A stretch of 47,982 nucleotides of DNA from Candidatus Pacearchaeota archaeon. Lineage in GTDB: Archaea > Nanobdellota > Nanobdellia > Pacearchaeales > GW2011-AR1. The stretch is from assembly GCA_016866995.1 (NCBI GenBank), contig VGKQ01000007.1, positions 1 through 47,982 on the forward strand, given 5' to 3'. Positions 40,924-47,982 of the stretch are shown piece after piece. The stretch's first letter is position 1, and each line of letters opens with the position of its first letter. Under the pieces are notes generated by a model that saw only the letters and a list, made by a program, of their open reading frames with translations, did not search any database and was not told the origin of the DNA. Made by a program: the position numbers and the translations under genes.

Positions 40924-42054
40924 ATGGGATGGTTTGATATTTTCAAAAAGAAAGAGAAAGAAGAAAAAGAAACTATTAAATTTGAACAATTGAAGAAGAA
41001 GCTTGAACAAGAAATTTCGAAGATTGAAGAAAACAAGAAAGAAGCAAGAAAAAAAATAATTACAGAAATTTCTGATTTTAACTCACAAATAGAAGAAAAA
41101 ATCAGTAACCTGGAAAAAATTAACATAAACTCAAGAAAAGAGCAGGAAAAAATCAAGCTTGTTGTCAAAGAAAATCTTGTTTTATACATTAATTACTTGA
41201 AAAAACTTGTTTCTGACTTGAATTCTTCTGAAAATCTTGAAAATGAGGAATATATCAGGAGAATAAACCAGATTACATATAATTTTGAAAAAAATTCCAG
41301 AAATGCGTTTGAAAAAGCCACAATTTTAATAGGAAAAGAGCTTGGGGAAGCAAGATATATGACAAAAAATCTTTTTTCAGAAATAAATGATATATTAAAA
41401 AATAATTTTTCTGAGAAAGAAAAAGAATTGAGGAAAATTATAGGCTTGTTTGATAAAATTGATGAGAGCGAGAGAAACCTTGGAGAAATTAACATGCGCT
41501 TTGAACACTTAGAAGAAAAAAAAGAAAAAATAAGCCAGGAAAAAATAAAAAAAGAAAAAGAGCTTGGGGAATTCAAGAATACAGAAGAATACAAAAAAGA
41601 CGCAGGAGAAAAAGAGAAGAAAAAACAAGAGCAGGAAAAAATAAATAAAGATATTTTTGAACTGAAGCAGAAAATTGACTTGAGAAAGCTTGGAAAATTA
41701 TTTCACAATGACTTAAAAAAATCAGAAATAATAAAAATATATTCTGAGAATTTCAAACAGGCTCTGGAAAAAGATGAGAAACTTGAGATTTTGAATATTG
41801 CTCAATTTGATGAAGCTTATATTAAAAGTTTAAAAGATAGAATTCAGAAGATATTAATTATAGAATCAGAAATTGATAGAAAAATTGGAATTATTGAAGA
41901 AGAAATAAGAAAGCTTGCATCAGAATTTTCAGGAATTCAGAGAGAAATTATTGATGAAGAAAACAAGAAAGAAAAGCTTGGAACTAAGAAAAAGCAGATT
42001 AATCAAGAAATAATAAAAAATTCTGAAGCTGTCCTTGATATTATTGTTGACTAG
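40924..42054 (+). CDS. Long coiled-coil protein
   Basis: A 376-residue, very Lys/Glu-rich protein, coiled-coil over most of its length (for example KKLEQEISKIEENKKEARKK and EKKEKISQEKIKKEKELGEF). The start MGWFDIFKKKEK at 40924 directly follows AGGAGG with no spacer; an upstream in-frame TTG at 40885 is possible but less likely. No enzymatic domain is seen. Its 3' end overlaps the convergent receiver gene by 14 nt. Confidence 0.65.
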   Translation: MGWFDIFKKKEKEEKETIKFEQLKKKLEQEISKIEENKKEARKKIITEISDFNSQIEEKISNLEKININSRKEQEKIKLVVKENLVLYINYLKKLVSDLNSSENLENEEYIRRINQITYNFEKNSRNAFEKATILIGKELGEARYMTKNLFSEINDILKNNFSEKEKELRKIIGLFDKIDESERNLGEINMRFEHLEEKKEKISQEKIKKEKELGEFKNTEEYKKDAGEKEKKKQEQEKINKDIFELKQKIDLRKLGKLFHNDLKKSEIIKIYSENFKQALEKDEKLEILNIAQFDEAYIKSLKDRIQKILIIESEIDRKIGIIEEEIRKLASEFSGIQREIIDEENKKEKLGTKKKQINQEIIKNSEAVLDIIVD

Positions 42055-42418
42055 ATTTTCTTACTAAATCAAGAAAAGCGCCAAGATTTTTTATATCTCC
42101 TCCTTTGTCAAAATAAAAATCCGGCTTCATTTCTGCCTGGGCAATCAGCATTTTGGTGGTTTCGGGGTCTCCTATGGTTGCAAGACACACTAACAAGCCG
42201 GGCTTTAATCTTTTAATTTCAGCAGTTGCCTGCAATCCATCCATTCCAGGAGGCATTCTGTAATCTGTTATTGCAAAATCATAATTACCTTGACTAACTC
42301 TTTTTATTAAATCGCCGGCATTTTCAACAACATCTGCTTCAAATCCTTTTTCTCTTACATAATATTCAAGAAATTTTCTCATTCCTTTGTTGTCGTCTGC
42401 TATAATTCCTTTTTGCAT
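42041..42418 (-). CDS. Response-regulator receiver domain protein
   Basis: A stand-alone 125-residue CheY-like receiver. It has an acidic pair in IIADDNKG, the phosphorylated Asp in AITDYRMPPGMDG and a Lys in YFDKGGD; the conserved Thr/Ser position falls in LATIGDPE. All phosphotransfer residues seem present. No output domain or kinase is encoded nearby. Confidence 0.82.
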   Translation of the reverse strand: MQKGIIADDNKGMRKFLEYYVREKGFEADVVENAGDLIKRVSQGNYDFAITDYRMPPGMDGLQATAEIKRLKPGLLVCLATIGDPETTKMLIAQAEMKPDFYFDKGGDIKNLGAFLDLVRKSSQQ

Positions 42419-42479
42419 GTTTTTCCTTATTTTTTGAGAATTTAAGCATTTGTGTTATTGAAAATATAAATAGAAAAGA

Positions 42480-42532
42480 GGCTGGGAAACGCCGCGTGTC
42501 TCCCAGCCATCATCTCTGCCATGAGAGATGAT
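42480..42532 (-). other. Tandem hairpins in the leader of the receiver gene
   Basis: Two strong adjacent hairpins: GGCTGGGA with TCCCAGCC (42480-42508), and ATCATCTCT-gccatg-AGAGATGAT (42509-42532). On the minus strand they lie between the ZIP gene and the receiver gene. They could end the ZIP transcript or form the receiver leader. No T-run follows clearly. Confidence 0.55.
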
Positions 42533-42568
42533 TATAATCTTATTTGATAAATTTTTATATATAAAAAT

Positions 42569-43309
42569 TTATCCTAAGAACAATAAGACAAGCATAATCA
42601 TTATTCCGAGAAGAAATGCAAGTATTTGAATTACAGATTTGCTTATTTCTGTTTCTTTGTGCATTTCTGGAATCAAGTCGCTTGCTGCAATATAAATAAA
42701 GCCGCCAATTGCAACAGGAACAAGGATAGATTTTAAGTCAGCTAATTGAGTGAGCCAAAGAGTAAGAATTGCTCCTAAAAAAGCTGTTAAAGATGAGAAA
42801 AAATTGACAAGGAGAGCTTTTTTCTTTGAAAATCCGCCATAGAGAAGCAAGCCAAATTCCCCTATTTCCTGGGGAATCTCATGGAAAATTACAGCTGTTG
42901 TTGTTGCTATTCCAGCAGGAATGCTTATTAAGTAAGATGCAGCTATAATTATGCCGTCAAGAAAGTTATGAACACTGTCTCCAACTATGTTCATATAAGC
43001 AAAAGTATGAACATGATTCTTGCTGATTGGGATATGGCAGTGCTGCCAGTGAATTATTTTTTCGAGAATGAAAAAGACAATAATTCCAAGAATTACAGAA
43101 AGTGAAGCAATTAAACTAAATCCTGCTTTTATTGTCTCTGGCAGGAGATGAATAAATGCGTCTCCCAATAATGCGCCTGCTGAAAAGCTGACAAAATAAA
43201 TAAGAATTTTTTTCAGTTTCTCTGTTTTAATTCCAAGAGTGAAGATGCCTACAAGAGAAATTAAGCTTATAATTAAAATGCTTGATAATGTGTAAATCCA
43301 TACAATCAT
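42569..43309 (-). CDS. ZIP-family metal transporter
   Basis: A 246-residue polytopic protein with about eight hydrophobic helices. Helix IV carries SVHNFLDGIIIAASY (HNFxDG) and helix V FHEIPQEIGEFGLLLYGG (HEIPQE), the ZIP metal-site pair. A His-containing loop (HWQHCHIPISKNHVHTF) lies between earlier helices. It probably imports Zn2+ or another divalent metal. Confidence 0.9.
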   Translation of the reverse strand: MIVWIYTLSSILIISLISLVGIFTLGIKTEKLKKILIYFVSFSAGALLGDAFIHLLPETIKAGFSLIASLSVILGIIVFFILEKIIHWQHCHIPISKNHVHTFAYMNIVGDSVHNFLDGIIIAASYLISIPAGIATTTAVIFHEIPQEIGEFGLLLYGGFSKKKALLVNFFSSLTAFLGAILTLWLTQLADLKSILVPVAIGGFIYIAASDLIPEMHKETEISKSVIQILAFLLGIMIMLVLLFLG

Positions 43310-43423
43310 AAATAAAAAAATTTTTGCAAGTATTTAAAGTTAGCTGATTTAATAAAATATGTTTTTGAGATTAATAAAAATGATGTTAAATACAATATTT
43401 TAAAAAAGAAAAAAGAAAAAGAA

Positions 43424-43810
43424 TCAGGCAATTAAAAGTTCATATAAAGCCCACAATACAAGCAAAATCCAAATAACTAAAGGAAGCCAAGCCTTTTTTA
43501 GAATTGATTTGTCTTTCAAAAGTTTTTCACCTAAACCAAGCATTTCCTTTGAGTAAGAGGATATTGTCATGCAGGCTACTAAAGCAATAAAAGCCATAAC
43601 TGCAAAAATCTGGATAACAGTGATTTCCTCTAGCAGATAATATAAAACTATTCCTGCTAAAATTAGTGAAACAATGCTAGCTAATATATGGTTTTTATAG
43701 ACTGGCTTTACTATATTAATCCACCACACTTTTGGCTTTATCAGAACCACAATAATTTTAATCGCTGTTAATAAAACAACAATCAATGCTATTATTTCAA
43801 TTGGTGTCAT
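43424..43810 (-). CDS. Four-helix membrane protein, unknown
   Basis: A 128-residue hydrophobic protein with about four transmembrane helices and a short basic loop (KEMLGLGEKLLKDKSILKKAW). No motif is recognised. It is 44 nt downstream of uppP on the same strand, with AAAGGAGGTG before its ATG. Confidence 0.65.
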   Translation of the reverse strand: MTPIEIIALIVVLLTAIKIIVVLIKPKVWWINIVKPVYKNHILASIVSLILAGIVLYYLLEEITVIQIFAVMAFIALVACMTISSYSKEMLGLGEKLLKDKSILKKAWLPLVIWILLVLWALYELLIA

Positions 43811-43854
43811 ATTTTCACCTCCTTTTTATTATTAATATTTTGGTGTATAAAAAT

Positions 43855-44592
43855 TTATCTAAAATATAAAATTAATGAAATTATTCCAAGAATAAGACAG
43901 TAAAGCGAGAAAAGCCAAAAATAATTTTTTCTTATAATTAGAACTAGAAGATTAAGAAATATTAAACTGAGGATTAAGCATACAAAAAAAGAGATAAGAA
44001 GAGAAAAAGAAAAATAAAAATTTTTCAGCTCGAGAATAAAAGCCCCAAGAGAAAGAGGAATAAACAGAAGAAAGGAGAATTTTGCGGCTTTTTCCTTCTC
44101 TATCCCTGAAAACATGCTTGAGGATATTGTCATTCCGCTTCTTGAAACTCCCGGAAATACAGAAACTGCTTGAAACAAGCCGATAAACAGGGAGTTTTTC
44201 CAGTTTAATTTTGAATAAACTTTTGTGAATTTTGTTAAAAAAAGAACAACTCCTGTAAAGATAAAAGCAATTCCAAGAAATAAGAATGAAGATAAGCTTG
44301 ATTCTACAATATTCTCTAGGAAAAATCCAACAATTCCTGCAGGAATTGTTGCTATAATTAAGTATAACCAGATTTTTCTGTATTCTTTCTTGAAACTTAA
44401 TAAATTTGAGATTTCTTTTCTTGTGAAAATTAAAACTGCTATTAAGCTTGAGAGATGAAGAGCTGTAAAAAAGAACAAATCGGGCTTGGAAATTAAATTT
44501 GAGATTAGAGCAAGATGCCCGCTTGAAGAAATTGGAAAAAATTCTGTGACTGCCTGTATTATTGCAAGCAAAATTTCTGTTAGCATAATCAA
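43855..44592 (-). CDS. uppP: Undecaprenyl-diphosphatase-like protein (UppP/BacA)
   Basis: Dephosphorylates polyprenyl diphosphate for lipid-carrier recycling; in archaea the carrier is a dolichol-type lipid. 245 residues, polytopic. The signature regions are AVTEFFPISSSGHLAL and VFPGVSRSGMTI with the catalytic Glu, Ser, His and Arg. It is slightly shorter than bacterial UppP (about 270). Confidence 0.92.
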   Translation of the reverse strand: MIMLTEILLAIIQAVTEFFPISSSGHLALISNLISKPDLFFFTALHLSSLIAVLIFTRKEISNLLSFKKEYRKIWLYLIIATIPAGIVGFFLENIVESSLSSFLFLGIAFIFTGVVLFLTKFTKVYSKLNWKNSLFIGLFQAVSVFPGVSRSGMTISSSMFSGIEKEKAAKFSFLLFIPLSLGAFILELKNFYFSFSLLISFFVCLILSLIFLNLLVLIIRKNYFWLFSLYCLILGIISLILYFR

Positions 44593-44645
44593 AAGAGTAT
44601 ATTATAGTATAAAAAGATTTTTAAAATTGAAAAAAATGAGTTATT

Positions 44646-45566
44646 ATGGCCAGGCTGTCTAAAATTTTGAATTCTGGCAGAGTAGTCTTTGCTGATAAAA
44701 GCGCGCTTAGAAGAGAAAATCCCAGAAATCTTGGATGGATGATTTATGATGCTGTTGATTTCTGTGACTTGAGCTGTGATGAATTATTGCAGGAAATAGA
44801 TGAAATAGCAGAATTTATGCAAATTCTTGGGCATCCAAATATAATGACAACTCCTGGAATAACAGAACATACAAGAAGATTTGAAGAAATCCTTGATGCT
44901 AAAATTAGTTTTGCTTCTAAAAGGCAGGAAGCCAGAAATAAATATATGAGAATCAGAAAAAATGAAAAAGGAGCAAGGCAGAGAGATTTGGTTAAGAGAC
45001 TTCAGAATATTGTTTATCAAGCAAGATTAATGTGCAGAGACAAAGAATTTCAGAGGCATGTGAAAGTTGACGGGGAAATGTATGGGCGGCTGGCTCAAAT
45101 GGTTTCAATGATTAGTATAGTGGCTGGGCTGAAGAGAGATACTGCATTTATGCATGGACAGAGAAATGAGGATAGAAGCCAGCAGACAGATGCTCCTGAG
45201 AGGGTTGTTGCTGCGCTTTATTATTTATCAATGTTTTCTTCACATTCTCCTGCGTTGCTGACTGGAAATACAAATTATGTGAGAATAATAGGGGTTGTTC
45301 AGAGGCTTCTTTGCGCAGACGAGTTTTTTCCTGATAACCAAGAATTAAGAGAAGCACTTGAACATCAAAATCCTGTAAAATTATATGTAAGGAGAAAAAC
45401 TAGAGAGGGGTATACGCTTGCATTAGACACTGCAATGTTAAAGGAGCCTGTTCCTGAAATATTTCAAGTCAGAAATTTAACTGGGGAAGAAAATAGGCGA
45501 CTGAGAGATGATGTTGGAAGAATGATGAATTCTATGAGATTATCTGTACATTATCAGCCTGCTTAA
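44646..45566 (+). CDS. PIN-like domain protein, tentative
   Basis: A 306-residue soluble protein. GRVVFADKSAL near the start and SQQTDAPERVVAALYYLSMFSSHSPALLTGNTNYVRII in the second half resemble the first strand and the late D...TGD segment of PIN nucleases, with the last Asp changed to Asn. A basic region lies between them (RNKYMRIRKNEKGARQRDLVKR). RNA-related activity is a guess. Its 3' end overlaps the convergent transporter gene. Confidence 0.45.
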   Translation: MARLSKILNSGRVVFADKSALRRENPRNLGWMIYDAVDFCDLSCDELLQEIDEIAEFMQILGHPNIMTTPGITEHTRRFEEILDAKISFASKRQEARNKYMRIRKNEKGARQRDLVKRLQNIVYQARLMCRDKEFQRHVKVDGEMYGRLAQMVSMISIVAGLKRDTAFMHGQRNEDRSQQTDAPERVVAALYYLSMFSSHSPALLTGNTNYVRIIGVVQRLLCADEFFPDNQELREALEHQNPVKLYVRRKTREGYTLALDTAMLKEPVPEIFQVRNLTGEENRRLRDDVGRMMNSMRLSVHYQPA

Positions 45567-46220
45567 ATACATAAACGGAATATCAATTATTCCAACAATC
45601 CATTTTACAGCCAGAACTCCAATAATAAGAGGAAGCAGAGGCTGCAATCCAAAAAAAGCGATTGTTACAAATACTAATGTGTCCAGCGCCATTGCAGGAA
45701 TGCTCGAAAAAGCATTTCTCATCCATAAATGATTTCCTTTAGTTTTTTTCTTGAATCACGAGAAAATCAGGGCGTCAAGATTTTCGCTTATAATAAATGC
45801 TATCCATCCTGCAAGAGCTATTCTTGGTGTCAATCCCAAAATTTTTGAGAATGTTTCCTGCTCTTTCCAGAAATCAGCGGCAGGAAGAGAGATTGAAATC
45901 CAGATAAATAATATTGCAACTATCTGGGCGATAAATGCTATTATTATCATTTTGTAAGTTTCTTTTTTTCCAAATTTTTCATTGACAATATCTGTCATAA
46001 GAAATGTCACAGAAAAAATCAGAGTTGCTGCTGTTGCTGAAAATTTCACAAGCCCGATGTCAAAATTTACTATTTTTACTGCTACAATATTGCTGAGAAT
46101 AACAAAAGAAACATACAAGCCAATAAGCAAATCTGCTTTTTTATATTTCCCTGCATACCATGCTCCCAAAAGAGTTGTTGAAGAAATAATTATTATCCAT
46201 AATATTAACTCAAGCAGCAT
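45540..46220 (-). pseudogene. VUT/YhhQ-family queuosine-precursor transporter with in-frame TGA
   Basis: One continuous frame of 226 sense codons is interrupted by a single TGA at 45756-45758. Before the stop are about five helices (LLIGLYVSFVILSNIVAVKIV, IVNEKFGKKETYKMI, AFIISENLDALIFS). After it come FKKKTKGNHLWMRNAFSS and ALDTLVFVTIAFFG, the conserved YhhQ C-terminal motifs, in the same frame. TGA is a normal stop elsewhere here (pheS). It is therefore a point-mutated gene, a sequence error or a readthrough case. The family imports queuine/archaeosine-type precursors. Confidence 0.75.
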
Positions 46221-46302
46221 GATAATTAAATATTTATTGAGTTTAAAAAGGTGATGACAAACTGCAATAACAACTAAAATTAATGCGCTAATAATTTATT
46301 TT

Positions 46303-47016
46303 TTAGTATCTGTAAAATAAAATCAGGCCTTGCTCATCTCTCAAATAAAGAGAATCACCTTCATCATTCCAGACACATGAGAAGTTTTTTGTAAATATTC
46401 CTTTATCAAGCTGGATTTTTTCAATATGATTTGCATCATCCTTTAATATAACTTGTAAATTTTCACAATTATTTTGCAGAATCAGCTGTTCTTGATTTTT
46501 GCATCTTTCTTGTTCTTGATATTTCAACTCAGTTAGCTTAATACATCCATAATTTTCAGATTTTTTCCATAATCCAATTTCTTGTTCTCTTGCATATTTT
46601 TCTGCTTTCTCTAGCTCTTGATAATTCTCATCTTTATTATAAACATAAAGTGTTGCTAATCCAAATTTCAAAATTTCAGAATTAATTAACTTGTTTTGAT
46701 AATAAAGATATCCAAGTGTTCTTTGATATTTATCTTTTCCTCTATCCTCAAGTTCGATTTTCTTTCCTTCAAATTGCACAAGAAAATCTTTTGCCTCCTG
46801 ATATCCTGGATTTTTCTTTTCTGGCGTGTTTATCCCGAGTAATCTCACTTTTCCTATTTCTGTTTCAATAGTATCTCCATCTATTACTCTTGTTACATTG
46901 ATTGTTATTCGCTCGTATGTAACTTTCCCAGTAATTTTGACTTCTGAGACAAGAAAACCTAATAATATGAAGGTGTTAAAGATAAGCAGGAAAACTAGGA
47001 TGTTAAGAGTTTTCAT
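46303..47016 (-). CDS. Membrane-anchored thermonuclease (SNase-like)
   Basis: A 237-residue protein. An N-terminal transmembrane or signal helix (ILVFLLIFNTFILLGFLV) is followed by a staphylococcal-nuclease domain: VTRVIDGDTIETEIGKVRLLGINTPEK (the Asp, Arg and Glu of the active site) and GKDKYQRTLGYLYYQ (second Arg). A C-terminal domain of about 90 residues is unassigned. The ATG at 47016 is preferred over 47061 because a TATA-like ATTTAAAA lies about 25 nt before it. Confidence 0.87.
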   Translation of the reverse strand: MKTLNILVFLLIFNTFILLGFLVSEVKITGKVTYERITINVTRVIDGDTIETEIGKVRLLGINTPEKKNPGYQEAKDFLVQFEGKKIELEDRGKDKYQRTLGYLYYQNKLINSEILKFGLATLYVYNKDENYQELEKAEKYAREQEIGLWKKSENYGCIKLTELKYQEQERCKNQEQLILQNNCENLQVILKDDANHIEKIQLDKGIFTKNFSCVWNDEGDSLYLRDEQGLILFYRY

Positions 47017-47066
47017 GATTATAAAATAATAGTAAGATTTAAAAGTATATTCTTTATTCATAAATT

Positions 47067-47375
47067 ATGGCAAGAGTAAGAATAAAACTAAGCAGCGTGG
47101 ATATAGATGCACTTAATAATATCTGCAATAATATAAAAGAAATAGCGAGCAAGTCAGGAGTTGTCGTGGCTGGGCCTATTCCGCTTCCTACAAGAAAATT
47201 AAAAGTTACTACAAGAAAATCTCCGTGCGGGAACGGAACAGCAACATTTGACAGGTTTGAGATGAGAATTCACAAGAGAGTTATTGATTTGCCTTCAAAT
47301 GATAAAGTTTTACATAGTATAATGAGGGTTTCTATTCCAAGAACAGTCAATATTAAGATTGAGATGAAAGATTAA
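47067..47375 (+). CDS. rpsJ: Small-subunit ribosomal protein uS10
   Basis: 102 residues, full length. ARVRIKLSSVDIDALNNICNNI and VVVAGPIPLPTRKLKVTTRKSPCGNGTATFDRFEMRIHKRVIDL match archaeal uS10 closely. It binds the 3' major domain of 16S rRNA. It is divergent from the nuclease gene, sharing the short intergenic promoter region, and is followed by a structured repeat element. Confidence 0.96.
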   Translation: MARVRIKLSSVDIDALNNICNNIKEIASKSGVVVAGPIPLPTRKLKVTTRKSPCGNGTATFDRFEMRIHKRVIDLPSNDKVLHSIMRVSIPRTVNIKIEMKD

Positions 47376-47462
47376 TTTTTTATGCGAATTTACAAATTTA
47401 ATTGATAATTATAAATTAAAATAGTTCAAAACTGAACTCTGCTTAAAATTAATTATTATTTA

Positions 47463-47577
47463 TGTCAGGAATGCTATTGCGAAAACCGCAGACTTTAGTC
47501 TGCGGATGAGCATTCCTGAGCATCCTAAAATCGCACAAACTGCGGACTTTAGTCCGCAGAACACTCAGCGATTTTTT
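47463..47577 (+). ncRNA. Structured RNA element, copy 2
   Basis: An 11-bp outer stem, TCAGGAATGCT (47465-47475) with AGCATTCCTGA (47509-47519), encloses the hairpin CCGCAGACT-tt-AGTCTGCGG. Then comes GCATCCT and a stem AAAATCGC/GCGATTTT enclosing CTGCGGACT-tt-AGTCCGCAG, ending in T residues. TTATGTCAG and CTGAGCATCCTAAAA are identical to copy 1 at 30734, whereas the stem sequences differ but still pair. It lies in the gap after rpsJ and may end or stabilise that transcript. Confidence 0.72.
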
Positions 47578-47683
47578 GATATTTAATCATTAGTTTTTTA
47601 CATTAATTGAAGGATTGTGAAAAGTACTTAATGAAGGTTATTATAGATTAGTTTTATAAATTGCTTTTTCTAACTAATTTCAG

Positions 47684-47776
47684 GCCTGCATCGCGTAACG
47701 GTATCGCACAAGCCTGGAACAAATTCCTGAGAGCTTGACCCGCAAGGGTATCCAGGTTCGACTCCTGGTGCAGGCG
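47684..47776 (+). tRNA. tRNA-Ser (GGA) with 12-nt intron
   Basis: The acceptor is GCCTGCA/TGCAGGC with discriminator G. The anticodon stem is CAAGC/GCTTG and the loop CTGGAA plus A, interrupted after position 37 by CAAATTCCTGAG (47720-47731). A long variable arm (ACCC-GCAA-GGGT) marks a type II tRNA, as expected for Ser. The T-arm is CCAGG-TTCGACT-CCTGG. Confidence 0.88.
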
Positions 47777-47837
47777 TTCATGCAAGAAAGCTTTTAAACT
47801 GCTTTTTATTATATATAAAAAATAAAAAGGAGGGAAA

Positions 47838-47982
47838 ATGGCAGAATTAAACAAGAACCAGGTTGGCTTGGCTTTAGGTTTGTTTGCTGCAATATGCCAT
47901 CTTGTATGGACAATTGCTGTTGCAATTGGAATTCAGAAATTTGTTGACTGGATTTTATTGCTTCACTCAATCAAGCTTGACT
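47838..47982 (+). CDS. Membrane protein, 5' part
   Basis: The gene runs off the right edge; 48 residues are visible. NKNQVGLALGLFAAICHLVWTIAVAIGIQKFVDWILLLHSIKL is typical of short two-helix archaeal membrane proteins of the DUF5676 kind. AAGGAGGG lies 4 nt before the ATG. Confidence 0.7.
   Translation, partial: MAELNKNQVGLALGLFAAICHLVWTIAVAIGIQKFVDWILLLHSIKLD

Noticed and set aside
45756-45758. TGA as selenocysteine or a reassigned Trp codon
   Set aside because: TGA ends other genes here and the transporter family has no selenocysteine members known to me; no selenocysteine element is visible.
1-47982. CRISPR arrays or cas genes
   Set aside because: No regularly spaced repeats and no Cas-like proteins were seen in the window.

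Overview
The window is AT-rich archaeal DNA. An aEF1A, an archaeal DnaG primase, a uS10, archaeal-type PheS and PheT, tRNA genes with introns after position 37, and TATA-led leaderless genes all point to Archaea. The many short membrane proteins, short coiled-coil proteins and the general gene style look most like a DPANN lineage of the Woesearchaeota/Pacearchaeota kind; that placement is inference. Operon-leading genes often have a TATA-like box 24-27 nt before the start codon and little or no leader, while internal genes carry AGGAGG-type ribosome sites.

Layout. 1-3503: the end of pheS, then small DUF3850/ASCH, MazG-like and metallo-beta-lactamase genes, an antisense tRNA-Phe(GAA), and pheT. 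3716-4195: a coiled-coil gene. 4240-11161: a complete 6.9-kb transposon bounded by 24-bp inverted repeats and an 11-bp direct repeat. It carries a ribbon-helix-helix gene, an IS6-like transposase and an eight-gene cargo operon on the minus strand. 11195-12150: a small membrane protein, an intron-containing tRNA-Thr and a PD-(D/E)XK nuclease. 12154-20986: a minus-strand purine operon (purE, a divergent purC-like gene, purO, purH, purB, guaB, purA). 21221-23157: two paralogous membrane proteins, tRNA-Gln with a 67-nt intron and a duplicated 3' end, a small EF-Tu-domain-2-like protein, tRNA-Glu with an intron, and an IS481 relic. 23186-28242: an EgtD-like methyltransferase, four unknown minus-strand genes, aEF1A and a TPR protein. 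28517-30710: dnaG, a 27-residue acidic peptide and a membrane-anchored protein. 30974-32785: an unknown gene, an intact IS481-type element and tRNA-Asp. 32891-40639: small membrane and zinc-ribbon genes, then a second purine cluster (purSL, purQ, purM). 40924-47982: coiled-coil, receiver, ZIP, UppP and PIN-like genes, a VUT/YhhQ transporter with an in-frame TGA, a thermonuclease, uS10, tRNA-Ser and the start of a membrane gene.

Most notable: the transposon cargo joins two SPOUT proteins (one lacking the usual active-site residues), two class I methyltransferases, a SLOG/LOG-type nucleotide-binding protein, a flavoprotein-decarboxylase/class II aldolase fusion, a thioredoxin-reductase-like enzyme without CxxC, and a Nudix hydrolase. 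I do not recognise this set as a described system. It looks like a mobile nucleotide- or RNA-centred pathway. A second candidate novelty is a structured RNA element present twice (about 30734-30829 and 47463-47577), with a shared CTGAGCATCCTAAAA linker and stems that differ in sequence but keep their pairing.

The two purine clusters together cover purSL/Q, M, E, a likely C, B, H (formyltransferase only), O, guaB and purA. purF, purD and purN/T are not in the window. Several of these enzymes are much longer or more divergent than usual.
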